Of a DNA stretch of 64,000 nt, positions 1 to 8,768 are shown piece by piece. The notes under the pieces were generated by a model, which was not told where the DNA came from, made no database searches, and was given only the letters and a program-made list of their open reading frames with translations. Location: the NCBI RefSeq assembly GCF_013248975.1, contig NZ_JABRWH010000001.1:2376001-2440000 (forward strand), given 5' to 3'. The position numbers and the translations under genes were made by a program. Numbering within the stretch: the first letter of the stretch is position 1; every line of letters starts with the position of its first letter. Source of the stretch: Neobacillus endophyticus (GTDB lineage Bacteria > Bacillota > Bacilli > Bacillales > Cytobacillaceae).

Positions 1-777
1 AATGGTCATAAGCAATTGAAGTTCTTCTTGATAGTTTTGTAATAATAAATCTACTCGTTCTTCAATTTCTGTAATCTGTTTCTCCAGGTATTCAATGTGC
101 TGCCATGATTGACGGATTAAAAATCGTTGATGTTCATTCAATGTTCCAAAAAGAGAATCGGAAATCATCTGTTTCTTCGCTTTCAATTTACCGTGAATTC
201 TTGTTTCAACATCTACTTCATCCACATATCCTTGCTCTACGAGCCGTTCCAGAAGCTTTCTACCGGATACCCCAAAGACATCTGAAATTACCGTACTTAA
301 TTTTACATTGGAACATTCTAATACCTTTTGAATTCGATTCTTTTCAGAAGTTAAGTGACCAATCCATTTCTTTCTGAGTCGGGTTAAGTCCCGAAGCTCC
401 CGTATATCCACCGGTGGAACAAAACTTTTTTCAATAAGACCATATCTTAATAATTTTGCAATCCATTCTGCATCAGATACATCTGTTTTTCTTCCAGGAA
501 CATTTTTAATTCGCTGGGCATTTGCAAGTGTAATATCAAAGAAGTCCTCTAAAATATTAAAAACAGGTTTCCAATACACTCCAGTGCTTTCCATTGCAAT
601 ATGAGTAACCTCATGACTTTCAAGCCACTGCAATAATCGATATAAATCTTTGGTGAAAGTTGGAAAGGTCTCAGTTTGTTTAAATAACTCATCATCATGC
701 CTTCCAGTCATAATACAAGCAACAATGGTTTCAGAATGAACATCCAAACCAGCACATCGTTCAATAAATACCTCCAT
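1..777 (-). CDS. IS110-family transposase, C-terminal part outside the window
   Basis: This is a DEDD-type recombinase that moves an IS110-family insertion sequence. The first 259 codons are visible and the gene runs off the left edge. The N-terminal RuvC-like domain shows the family motifs in order: LDVH near residue 11, AMESTGVYW near residue 60 and KTDVSDAEW near residue 95, which supply the D-E-D-D residues. The middle is a charged helical region with coiled-coil character. The C-terminal domain with the catalytic Ser lies outside the window. The ATG at 777 is preceded by AGAAGGAGAA, a good ribosome binding site. I see no frameshift in the visible part, so the element could be active. Confidence 0.9.
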   Translation of the reverse strand, partial: MEVFIERCAGLDVHSETIVACIMTGRHDDELFKQTETFPTFTKDLYRLLQWLESHEVTHIAMESTGVYWKPVFNILEDFFDITLANAQRIKNVPGRKTDVSDAEWIAKLLRYGLIEKSFVPPVDIRELRDLTRLRKKWIGHLTSEKNRIQKVLECSNVKLSTVISDVFGVSGRKLLERLVEQGYVDEVDVETRIHGKLKAKKQMISDSLFGTLNEHQRFLIRQSWQHIEYLEKQITEIEERVDLLLQNYQEELQLLMTI

Positions 778-960
778 AAATTCTCCTTCTAAATTAGAAT
801 CACAAACAGTGAATGAGTTTGAAAAATAAGCATTTTTCTGTCCGTAGTCATCCTTCCGTAAGGAAGGAGCTAACAAAGGGTTGAACACCAAACTCATTCA
901 AACAGTTTATTTTACAGGGTCGAGCCACCAAAAAAAGCCACGTAGTAAATTACTGTTTGT
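778..960 (-). ncRNA. candidate IS110 left-end / bridge-RNA region
   Basis: This is the non-coding stretch directly upstream of the IS110 transposase start, read on the minus strand. A perfect 12-base inverted repeat (810-821 with 889-900) encloses a hairpin with a 7-base stem (851-857 with 862-868) and a 4-base loop. Classic IS110 elements carry their bridge RNA in this position, so a structured RNA here is expected from family knowledge. The RNA boundaries, the guide loops and the element end cannot be fixed from one copy. Confidence 0.45.
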
Positions 961-1063
961 GTCACTAACATTATCGCCAGAGGAAATTTATTTTCATGCA
1001 CGGGTTGGGAGGGAAAACTCATGTATGTTTATTTATCTAAATAGAAGATCGAAGAAAATGGAC

Positions 1064-1095
1064 GAAGGCAGAAGAAACGATGTTCTTCTGCCTTC
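1064..1095. terminator. perfect 13-bp hairpin, possible terminator
   Basis: A 13-base stem (1064-1076 with 1083-1095) surrounds a 6-base loop. On the plus strand it is followed by an AT-rich run (ATTTATTATATATT); on the minus strand there is no clear T tract. It may be a terminator or part of the insertion-sequence end. Confidence 0.45.
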
Positions 1096-1189
1096 ATTTA
1101 TTATATATTGGTAACTTGTTAAGCTGCAGTTACGAATTAAGGGTTCATAAATGTAAAAATTAAAAATTGATTGTCATGGAACAATCTTG

Positions 1190-1290
1190 CCGCGGTACAA
1201 TTTCCACTGTAGGTTTTATAACCTAAACGACGTAAGCCCTACCTCTCTTACATCCTTACGGCTCCTAAGCCGTTCCAGTGTGAATAAGTC
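1190..1290. ncRNA. multi-stem structured non-coding region
   Basis: A 5-base closing stem (1205-1209 with 1276-1280) encloses three hairpins: 1210-1215 with 1220-1225, 1231-1236 with 1255-1260, and 1258-1263 with 1268-1273. The last two compete for three bases. The layout resembles a folded RNA or a transposon end rather than a coding region. I do not recognise the family. Apart from this and the neighbouring hairpins, I see no gene between 778 and 1567. Confidence 0.35.
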
Positions 1291-1567
1291 TTTCCGATAA
1301 AACAAGAGTGGAAAGCCAGAAAAATTCTTACATTGGATATTTATTCTTCAAGTTACATCAGCAACGCATAGAAAAATATTTTATCTCATAAAGTTGATTT
1401 TGTCAATATAAAATTCATTTATTCATCATGAAAGAAAAATAAAGATTATAAGGCGAGTTAAAGAAGTAAATATAAAAAAATGAATAAAAATGGAATTTAT
1501 TGCAGGAAAATGCATTTTTTTGTCGTATAAATATTTGGGTATGGTTTTTTCATTGGAGGATTAATTG

Positions 1568-2815
1568 ATGCTGGCAGAAAAACTTCTTTTGAATTTATTA
1601 ATAACAATTGCTCCCATTCTGCTTTGCAGTGTTCTTTTTGAAAATAGAAACAAATCTCCTATTGTCGGCGGTTTATTGCAAAGTATTGCAGCTCTATCGT
1701 GTATGCTATTTTCCTATTCACACTATAGTTTTCATTGGGATTTTCGATACGTTCCTCTAATTTTAGCTATTCTTTATGAAGGTCCTGTTTCTGGCTGGAT
1801 GGTTTTGATTGCTATTTTGGGGCTCAGGCTTATGCAAGGCGGGGAAACAACCGTTTTTAGTATCATTGATACTATGGTGATCGCCATTTTCGCCACGATC
1901 ATAAAGAAAAAATTTTGGACCCGCACCCCGAATACAAGAGTCCTCCTCGCGATACTAGTAGCCGTATTCACCTTGTTGGTCTGCTATTCTTCCCTTAACA
2001 TTTACCACATAATTAGCGGTCAATCGTGTACATTAATGTTAAATATACCGGACATATTTAGTATTGGTGCAATCAATATACTGGCCATTGCCATTGCATC
2101 AAGGCTAAAGGAGGGGGAGATTGAAAAAGCAAAAATGAAGACAGAAATTCAAAGAGCCGAGAAGTTAAATACGCTCGGAGAATTGGCGGCCTCCATCGCT
2201 CACGAGGTACGAAATCCACTAACCGTCGTAAAGGGTTTTCTTCAGTTGATGCAACAGCAGGAGGCAGGGAAAAACTATGAATACCTTTCACTTGTATTAA
2301 GTGAATTGGGGAGAGCAGAAACAATCATTAATGACTATTTGAATTTTGCTAAACCGCAGTTTGAAAAAATAGAAGAATTTCCTTTACAGGAAGTATTAGT
2401 GGAAATCATTATGCTGCTGGCTCCTCTAGCAGTTAAACAAGGAGTAGAGCTGGAGAGTGAACTAGATTCATCCAATTTTACCTTAATCACGGACCGCAAT
2501 AAGTTAAAACAGGCACTGGTTAATTTAATTAAGAATGCAATTGAAGCAACCTCCGAGGGAGGCAAAGTAAAGATTCATAATAAGACATATCTAAGTCATT
2601 CCTGCATTGTAATTGCTGATAATGGAAAAGGTATGACAGCTGAGCAGTTAGCGAGAATAGGAACCTTATTTTATACGACAAAAGAAAAAGGGACAGGTCT
2701 TGGCACATCTGTATCCATAAGAATTATTGAAACGATGAGCGGAAAAGTTTCATTTGAAAGTGAACTGGGGGTTGGGACAAAGGTGACCTTGCTCCTACCG
2801 GGAAAAAGTGATTGA
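1568..2815 (+). CDS. KinB-like membrane sensor histidine kinase
   Basis: This 415-residue sensor kinase likely feeds a phosphorelay such as the one that controls Spo0A. The first 190 residues form about six membrane helices of the LytS/KinB type (5TM receptor). Then follow a HisKA domain with the phospho-acceptor H212 in AHEVRNP, an N box (LVNLIKNAIEA), a G1 box DNGKGM near residue 351 and a G2 box TGLGTS. The ATG at 1568 is preferred over the TTG at 1565 because GGAGGA at 1555 sits 7 bases away from it. A Spo0A-like TGTCGTA lies upstream near 1521. The gene stands alone. The KinB assignment is by architecture only. Confidence 0.85.
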   Translation: MLAEKLLLNLLITIAPILLCSVLFENRNKSPIVGGLLQSIAALSCMLFSYSHYSFHWDFRYVPLILAILYEGPVSGWMVLIAILGLRLMQGGETTVFSIIDTMVIAIFATIIKKKFWTRTPNTRVLLAILVAVFTLLVCYSSLNIYHIISGQSCTLMLNIPDIFSIGAINILAIAIASRLKEGEIEKAKMKTEIQRAEKLNTLGELAASIAHEVRNPLTVVKGFLQLMQQQEAGKNYEYLSLVLSELGRAETIINDYLNFAKPQFEKIEEFPLQEVLVEIIMLLAPLAVKQGVELESELDSSNFTLITDRNKLKQALVNLIKNAIEATSEGGKVKIHNKTYLSHSCIVIADNGKGMTAEQLARIGTLFYTTKEKGTGLGTSVSIRIIETMSGKVSFESELGVGTKVTLLLPGKSD

Positions 2816-2833
2816 GTAAGTAGTACATAATCT

Positions 2834-2856
2834 AACTAGCCAGGCTGGGTAGTTTT
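2834..2856 (+). terminator. weak intrinsic terminator after the kinase gene
   Basis: An interrupted stem (2834-2841 with 2847-2854, one mismatch) with a 5-base loop is followed by TTTTCTTA. It is a modest structure. Confidence 0.4.
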
Positions 2857-2892
2857 CTTATTGAAAAACAATAAAGATTTTTTAGAATAATT

Positions 2893-2918
2893 TGAAATTT
2901 ATTTGCAAATAAATTTCA
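2893..2918. promoter_or_regulatory. 26-bp perfect palindrome upstream of the permease
   Basis: A fully symmetrical AT-rich palindrome is centred between 2905 and 2906, about 160 bases upstream of the permease start. A TATAAT at 2955-2960 follows it. It could be an operator for a dimeric regulator. It has no T tract typical of a terminator. Confidence 0.4.
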
Positions 2919-3078
2919 TTTGAAAACATACTGTTGTGGGAATATTTTACTTGGTATAATTTGAAATTAATTTTATTTTTCAAAATATATTGCTTTTTAC
3001 CTAAAAAGATTATATTATACCAGTATACATTTTTATATTTTTCTGAACATTTAGAAACCGCTCGAGGAGGATTAATAT

Positions 3079-4494
3079 ATGAGTTTATTCAGAAAAAAAT
3101 CGATCCAGACCTTAATACAAGAGGCTGGAAAGAAAGACGTCACATTAAAGAAGGATTTAGGTGCTTTTGACCTTTCCATGTTGGGGATTGGAGCCATTAT
3201 CGGTACCGGAATCTTCGTATTAACAGGTGTTGCTGCAGCAGAACACGCAGGGCCCGCACTTATTCTATCATTTGTTTTGTCTGGTTTAGCCTGTGTATTC
3301 GCAGCACTTTGCTATGCTGAATTTGCGTCGACAGTCCCAGTTTCGGGAAGTGCTTATACGTACAGCTATGCAACTTTTGGTGAATTAGTTGCTTGGATTT
3401 TAGGATGGGACTTAATTCTTGAATACGGATTTGCTTCATCGGCTGTAGCCAGTGGATGGTCAGGGTATTTCCAAGGTTTGCTTGGAGGTTTTGGTATTCA
3501 TTTCCCTAAGGCACTATCTAGTGCCTATGATCCAGCAAACGGAACATATGTCGATCTACCAGCTATCTTGATTGTATTATTGATTACGTTCCTTTTGACA
3601 CAAGGTGTTAAAAAATCAGCACGTTTTAACAGTATCATGGTTCTCATTAAGTTAGCAGTTGTTGTTTTATTCATCGCTGTGGGTGTATGGTATGTAAAAC
3701 CACATAACTGGACGCCGTTTATGCCATTCGGTTTCTCTGGTGTTGCTACAGGTGCTGCCACCGTGTTCTTCGCATATATCGGATTTGATGCCGTTTCAAC
3801 TGCTGCGGAAGAAGTAAGAAATCCGCAGAAAAATATGCCAATAGGAATTATCGCTTCACTTCTTATTTGTACAGTGCTTTACATTGTGGTTTCAGCCATT
3901 TTAACAGGTATTGTTCCTTATCAAAAGCTTGATGTGAAAAACCCTGTTGCATTCGCGCTTCAATATATCCATCAGGATTGGGTTGCTGGTTTTATCTCAG
4001 TTGGTGCGATGATCGGGATTACAACTGTATTACTTGTAATGATTTATGGACAAACTCGCTTATTCTATGCAATCGGCCGTGACGGTCTTTTACCTAAAAT
4101 ATTCTCAAAGGTAGATCAAAAGAAACAAACTCCAAAAGTCAATACTTGGATTACATTTACATTAGTATCAGTTTTCTCTGGCTTAGTTCCATTAAGCAAA
4201 CTTGCAGACTTAACAAACATCGGAACATTATTCGCTTTCATGACTGTATCAGTAGGTATTTTGTACCTTCGTAAAAATAAACAAGCACCAAAAAGCGGCT
4301 TCCGCGTTCCATTTGTACCATATATTCCGATTCTTGCATTCATCTTCTGCGGCTATTTAGCACTTCAATTACCAAAAGTAACTTGGATCGCATTCGGAAT
4401 TTGGTTAGTGATTGGCTTGTTCGTATACTTCGGATACGGCCGCAAGCACTCCACATTAAATGAAAACGCAGATTCAGTTCAAAAAGTCGGCTAA
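3079..4494 (+). CDS. APC-superfamily amino acid permease, cationic amino acid transporter type
   Basis: This 471-residue transporter of the amino acid-polyamine-organocation superfamily resembles the B. subtilis YfnA/MtrA group. About twelve hydrophobic helices are visible. The N-terminal motif GIGAIIGTGIFVLTG (about residues 37-51) is the substrate-binding signature of helix 1, and FFAYIGFDAVSTAAEEVRNP (about residues 230-250) is the conserved cytoplasmic loop. It probably imports an amino acid by proton symport; the substrate is not evident. GAGGAGG at 3064 places the ribosome correctly for the ATG at 3079. The gene is monocistronic with its own terminator. Confidence 0.92.
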   Translation: MSLFRKKSIQTLIQEAGKKDVTLKKDLGAFDLSMLGIGAIIGTGIFVLTGVAAAEHAGPALILSFVLSGLACVFAALCYAEFASTVPVSGSAYTYSYATFGELVAWILGWDLILEYGFASSAVASGWSGYFQGLLGGFGIHFPKALSSAYDPANGTYVDLPAILIVLLITFLLTQGVKKSARFNSIMVLIKLAVVVLFIAVGVWYVKPHNWTPFMPFGFSGVATGAATVFFAYIGFDAVSTAAEEVRNPQKNMPIGIIASLLICTVLYIVVSAILTGIVPYQKLDVKNPVAFALQYIHQDWVAGFISVGAMIGITTVLLVMIYGQTRLFYAIGRDGLLPKIFSKVDQKKQTPKVNTWITFTLVSVFSGLVPLSKLADLTNIGTLFAFMTVSVGILYLRKNKQAPKSGFRVPFVPYIPILAFIFCGYLALQLPKVTWIAFGIWLVIGLFVYFGYGRKHSTLNENADSVQKVG

Positions 4495-4503
4495 TAATGA
4501 AAT

Positions 4504-4532
4504 AAGAGTCCCTTTACGGGGCTCTTGTTTTT
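4504..4532 (+). terminator. intrinsic terminator of the permease gene
   Basis: The stem AAGAG-CCC / GGG-CTCTT (4504-4512 with 4518-4526) is followed by GTTTTTTG. Confidence 0.85.
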
Positions 4533-4555
4533 TGTAGGAATTAATTGAGAAAATA

Positions 4556-4562
4556 TGTCGAA
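4556..4562 (+). promoter_or_regulatory. Spo0A box heptamer TGTCGAA
   Basis: An exact match to the Spo0A recognition core lies 119 bases upstream of the kinase start. The same heptamer, in the same context (ATATGTCGAA), lies upstream of the paralogue at 6199. The repeat in both leaders supports function, although a heptamer alone can occur by chance. Confidence 0.5.
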
Positions 4563-4680
4563 TATCTTGGTATTATCATAATTAATATCAAAATCAATGA
4601 AGATAATGGTAGAATAGTTGGAGAACTTTTTATTTATTTTAGTTATCTTCAGAAAAGTTTTGGTATTAAGGAGATGCATA

Positions 4681-5922
4681 ATGAAAATAGACAGTAAAAG
4701 ACCAGAGTTAATTTTTGAAGAAAAAAAGGCGATTAAACTATTTTTGTGGATATTTTTAGTTACCTACATAATATATGATTTATACTGGTATCTATTTATA
4801 CCAGCGTATACCCATGCAAAAACGATAAAATTTCCGGACGGGGGATTTGGGTATTGGCGTTACTTTTTAATCTTTTTTATGTTAGTAATCTCAATATTTT
4901 TAATTAAAAAAGATAAAATCTTTGGTGTTAAATATTTTATTCTAATAAGTTATTTTTCTATCGATTTTTTAGATACCTTTTTGAAGTATTTTCATACTTC
5001 AAAAGAGTTTGCGTCAGGCCATATAGTAGAACTTTTTTTTGTGTTATTTGCCCCGATATTTGTTAATAAGAAGTATTTTTGGATTACTTCATTAGTGGTA
5101 ATCTTAAAATATTTTTTATTAGGAGTTACATTACATACTAAGATGGTCATATTCCCTATAGTATTAATAATTGTAATAAGTGGAATTTCATATTTTCTAT
5201 TAATGAGGTTTTGTTCATATATAGTCTCTTTAACTTCTGTTTATGAAGAGCTTAAGAAAAAGGAAAAGTTAGCTGTAGTAGGTCAAATGGCTGCTGCAAT
5301 TGGCCATGAAATTCGTAACCCGTTATCTTCTTTAAAAGGTTTCACTCAATTCCAGCATGAGCAATATCCAAATACAAATGATTTTTATCCAATTATGATT
5401 GATGAAATTGATCGAATTGATTCAATAGTTACTGATTTAATGTATATTGGCAAACCTAAGGCACTCATGATAGAAAAAACAAGTATTCAGGAAATAATTA
5501 CGTACACAGTTTCTGTTTCTAAACAGCATGCTGATAGACAGGGAATTTCTATAGAAGTAAAGTTGGATGATCAAGTACCATTAATTGATGGTGATGAAAA
5601 ACGCTTGAAGCAGGTATTTATAAACCTAATTAAAAATGCAATTGAAGCTATGCCTGACGGAGGAAAGATAAAAATCAAAGTCCATTTATTTCAAGGAAAT
5701 CAAATTTGTATATCAATTGAAGATGATGGCTGCGGTATAGAAAAGGAAAATATTAAAAGTCTAGGAGAACCGTTTTTTTCTACAAAAACAGATGGTACAG
5801 GTTTGGGATTAATGGTTACAAAGCAGATTATTATGGATCACAATGGTTCATTTAAAATTCAAAGTGAAATTGGAAAAGGCACAAAAGTAGATGTTATTTT
5901 ATCGATAATAAATAAGCAATAG
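4681..5922 (+). CDS. membrane-anchored sensor histidine kinase (paralogue 1)
   Basis: This 413-residue kinase has an N-terminal membrane domain of about 190 residues with six predicted helices, a HisKA domain with H209 in [14 protein letters not shown], an N box LINLIKNAIEAMP, a G1 box DDGCGI and a G2 box DGTGLGL. It resembles sporulation-type kinases. The membrane domain carries SGHIVELFFVLFAPIFVNKK and LKYFLLGVTLHT, segments shared with the next two genes. The ATG at 4681 is chosen because AAGGAG precedes it at 4667; a TTG-start extension to 4618 lacks a ribosome site. No partner regulator is adjacent, as for orphan phosphorelay kinases. Confidence 0.9.
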   Translation: MKIDSKRPELIFEEKKAIKLFLWIFLVTYIIYDLYWYLFIPAYTHAKTIKFPDGGFGYWRYFLIFFMLVISIFLIKKDKIFGVKYFILISYFSIDFLDTFLKYFHTSKEFASGHIVELFFVLFAPIFVNKKYFWITSLVVILKYFLLGVTLHTKMVIFPIVLIIVISGISYFLLMRFCSYIVSLTSVYEELKKKEKLAVVGQMAAAIGHEIRNPLSSLKGFTQFQHEQYPNTNDFYPIMIDEIDRIDSIVTDLMYIGKPKALMIEKTSIQEIITYTVSVSKQHADRQGISIEVKLDDQVPLIDGDEKRLKQVFINLIKNAIEAMPDGGKIKIKVHLFQGNQICISIEDDGCGIEKENIKSLGEPFFSTKTDGTGLGLMVTKQIIMDHNGSFKIQSEIGKGTKVDVILSIINKQ

Positions 5923-6030
5923 GAATAGAACAATAGTGATGCCTGAACGAGGTGCGAGCTAAGCAATGGTTTAGCCCAATTAAATTGGAATCTATAGGAA
6001 GTTTTTTGAATAAGCAATACCAAAAGAAAG

Positions 6031-6052
6031 TCCAGTAATGGGCTCTTTTTTA
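6031..6052 (+). terminator. possible weak terminator after kinase paralogue 1
   Basis: AGTCCA-GTAA-TGGGCT forms a 6-base stem with G-T pairs and is followed by CTTTTTTA. It is a short structure of low stability. Confidence 0.4.
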
Positions 6053-6073
6053 TGTTGACATAGACAAAAAATA

Positions 6074-6080
6074 TGTCGAA
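6074..6080 (+). promoter_or_regulatory. Spo0A box heptamer TGTCGAA
   Basis: The sequence ATATGTCGAAAAT lies 119 bases upstream of the paralogue 2 start, the same distance and context as the box before paralogue 1. The two leaders are visibly homologous as far as the ribosome site (AATGGTAAAATAG against AATGGTAGAATAG). Confidence 0.5.
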
Positions 6081-6198
6081 AATAGTTGATTTATTAATTT
6101 TTATGCCAATATTCACTTAGAAAATGGTAAAATAGTAGGAGGACTTTATATTATTTTTAAAATCTTCAGGAAGACGTTAGCGTTAAGGAGCAACCAGA

Positions 6199-7466
6199 AT
6201 GAACATAAATAGCGGAAGACCAGAGCTTATTTTTGAAGAGAAAAAAGCAATTAAACTTTTTTTGTGGTTATTTTATATTCTTTATTTAATATTTGAGGGA
6301 TTTTGGTATTCTATTTTTCAAAAATTAACAACTTCTGGAGTAACTAAAGGTTCTTCAGTCGGCTTGGGATTTTGGGTATATATATTGATCTCGACTTTTA
6401 TTCCTATTTCTATATATTTTATCAAAAAGAATAATCCATATATTATTAAATACATTATTTTATTTTCATATATCCTGATCGATATAGTTGATAATATTAT
6501 AAGGTATTATGGGACAACAAAGCCTTTTGCCTCTGGTGAAGTTGTAGAAGTCTTAATTGTATTTTTTACACCTGTATTTGTTAATAAGAGATACTTTTGG
6601 TGTGCTTCTTTAGGGATTATGGCGAAGTATGCCTTTTTAGGAATAATATTACACAATAAAACTGCCTTTGCCCCAATAGGCATTATTATGATCTTAGTAG
6701 CAATTGCTTATGTTCTTTTAATACGATTTAATTCATACATTAATTCATTAACTGTGGTGTATGAGGAACTTCGAAAAAATGAAAAACTAGCAGTGGTGGG
6801 CCAAATGGCTGCCGCAATTGGTCATGAAATCCGCAATCCTTTGTCTTCATTAAAAGGTTTTACTCAGCTTCAGCATGAGAGCTATACAAATGCATCTACC
6901 AGATCATGATCGAAGAAATTGATCGGATTGATTCCATTGTTAGTGATTTTATGTATCTGGGTAAACCAAAGCCAATCATTCTTGAAAAGGCAAGTATCGA
7001 AGAAATAATCGCCTATACAGTTTCAATTACAAAACACCATGCGGATACAAAGGGAGTCACAGTTGAAACTAATTTGGAAGATCAAGTGCCATTAATAGAT
7101 TGTGATGAAAGACGTTTAAAACAGGTATTTATAAACTTAATAAAAAATGCAATTGAATCAATGCCTGGCGGCGGAAAAATAAGTATTCACTTAGAAAAGA
7201 CTGGTGATAATGGTATTTCGGTTTCTATTGAGGATGAAGGATGTGGGATTTCGGAAGAAGTTATTTCCAATCTTGGCATTCCTTTTAATAGTACTAAAAA
7301 AGATGGAACTGGATTGGGTTTAATGGTAACAAGCCAAATTATTAAAGAGCATAACGGGGAATTGGTAATAGGTAATAAGTTAGATGAGGGAGCAAGGGTA
7401 ATCGTCAATATTCCAATTAAGCAAAATTTTAAAAATTCCAGTAATACTTCAGGTATAACAAACTAA
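6199..7466 (+). pseudogene. sensor histidine kinase (paralogue 2), frameshifted
   Basis: This is a second copy of the preceding kinase. The first frame (6199-6909, 236 aa) holds the membrane domain and the HisKA motif with H209 in [14 protein letters not shown]. It stops just after LQHESYTNA. The second frame (6906-7466, 186 aa) continues with [12 protein letters not shown], the N box LINLIKNAIES, G1 DEGCGI and G2 DGTGLGL. Aligned to paralogue 1, about seven bases are missing near 6893-6900, which shifts the frame. The stop and the internal ATG overlap as ATGA, so the second half could in principle be re-initiated. Both halves otherwise look intact, so the loss is recent or the split is tolerated. 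Start: AAGGAGC before the ATG at 6199. Confidence 0.75.
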
Positions 7467-7604
7467 AGGTTTCATGGCTCTTTTCTATAAGATATAATGA
7501 AAAGGTAAACTCAATGATTTTGTTTGTCTGTTATCTAACGATAATTTTAGTCATTAATTTGGATTTTATGAAAGGCATGTGTAGTTGATACACTAGGAAA
7601 AATT

Positions 7605-8768
7605 ATGATAATACATGAAGAACAAAGGGCAATCAAATGGTTTCTTTTAGTTTTTTATATAATTTTATTTAGTTATGATTTTTTTTACTATTTTTTTGCA
7701 CCAGTCTATGTAACGCATAGAAAGGTAGGCTTTCCTAGTCATTATTGGTATTTTACCTATTTTATATTAATATTATTGATTCCAGTGATGTACTATTTAA
7801 ATAAAAGAAATAAGCAAGCTAAGATCAAATATGTCTTATTTATTACTTATTTGATTACAGTATTTATTATAGATGTATTAACATATTATAAAAGCACTTT
7901 ACCATATACTAGTGGGAATATGGTAGAAGTATTTCTAATATTATCTTTACCTATTTTTTTAAATAGAAACTTTTTTTGGTTAGTATCTAGTGGACTTACT
8001 ATTAAATATTTTTTAATCGGAATTACACTACATTCAACCTATGTCATTATGCCTATATTGTTAATTATAACGTTGGCAATCATGTCATTTTTTTTACTTG
8101 TACGTTTTCAGGGCTATGTAAAGGCAATTAGTGAATCGTATGATAAGCAATTACAAGGAATTGTCAAAGGAGTAATAGCGACTCTTGAATTGAAAGATCC
8201 ATATACTAGGGGCCACAGTGAGAGAGTTGCAAACTATGCCATATTACTTGAAAAAGAATTAGGGAAATTTAAAAAAGAAGAACAAAAATCTTTCTTTTAT
8301 TCTTGTTTACTACATGATATTGGAAAAGTACATATTCCGGATTCAATTTTAATGAAACCAGGAAAACTCACAGAAGAAGAATATAAAATAATAAAATCGC
8401 ACCCTGTTGTTGGTGCAGATGCTGTAAAAAATGTTGATGAATTAAGAAATAGTTTAAGCGTAATTCGTTCTCATCATGAGCGTTGGGATGGTAAAGGCTA
8501 TCCCGATCAATTAAAGGGGGATGAAATTCCGTTTCCAGCAAGAATTGTTGCTATAGCAGATGCTTTCGATGCTATGACTTCTTCAAGGTCATATAGAGGT
8601 GCAATGCCAGTTGAAGAAGCATACAATCGCATCCTCGAAGGGCAAGGTTCCCAATTTGATCCAATGCTGGTTGAAGAGTTTAAAAAGGTCTTTCCAACTT
8701 GGGTCAAATTTCATGAAGAATATCCATGGAACAAAAAGTGGGAATTACTTAGGGAGGTGGAAAAATGA
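7605..8768 (+). CDS. membrane sensor HD-GYP protein, probable c-di-GMP phosphodiesterase (paralogue 3)
   Basis: This 387-residue protein has the same N-terminal membrane sensor domain as the two kinases (EEQRAIKWFL, SGNMVEVFLILSLPIFLN, KYFLIGITLHS), here joined to an HD-GYP domain in place of the kinase core. Catalytic motifs are visible: HSERV near residue 203, HDIGK with H237-D238, HHERWDGKGYP ending at P300, and DAFDAMTS. Proteins with full HD-GYP motifs usually hydrolyse cyclic di-GMP at a metal centre. The start has only a weak AGGAAAA site. Its stop overlaps the next small ORF as ATGA. Confidence 0.9.
   Translation: MIIHEEQRAIKWFLLVFYIILFSYDFFYYFFAPVYVTHRKVGFPSHYWYFTYFILILLIPVMYYLNKRNKQAKIKYVLFITYLITVFIIDVLTYYKSTLPYTSGNMVEVFLILSLPIFLNRNFFWLVSSGLTIKYFLIGITLHSTYVIMPILLIITLAIMSFFLLVRFQGYVKAISESYDKQLQGIVKGVIATLELKDPYTRGHSERVANYAILLEKELGKFKKEEQKSFFYSCLLHDIGKVHIPDSILMKPGKLTEEEYKIIKSHPVVGADAVKNVDELRNSLSVIRSHHERWDGKGYPDQLKGDEIPFPARIVAIADAFDAMTSSRSYRGAMPVEEAYNRILEGQGSQFDPMLVEEFKKVFPTWVKFHEEYPWNKKWELLREVEK

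Noticed and set aside
105..377. Plus-strand ORF of 90 codons
   Set aside because: It lies wholly inside the IS110 transposase on the other strand and has no ribosome site.
881..1114. Plus-strand ORF of 77 codons beyond the transposase
   Set aside because: It starts with TTG without a ribosome site, covers half of the inverted repeat and the perfect hairpin at 1064-1095, and has no protein-like character.
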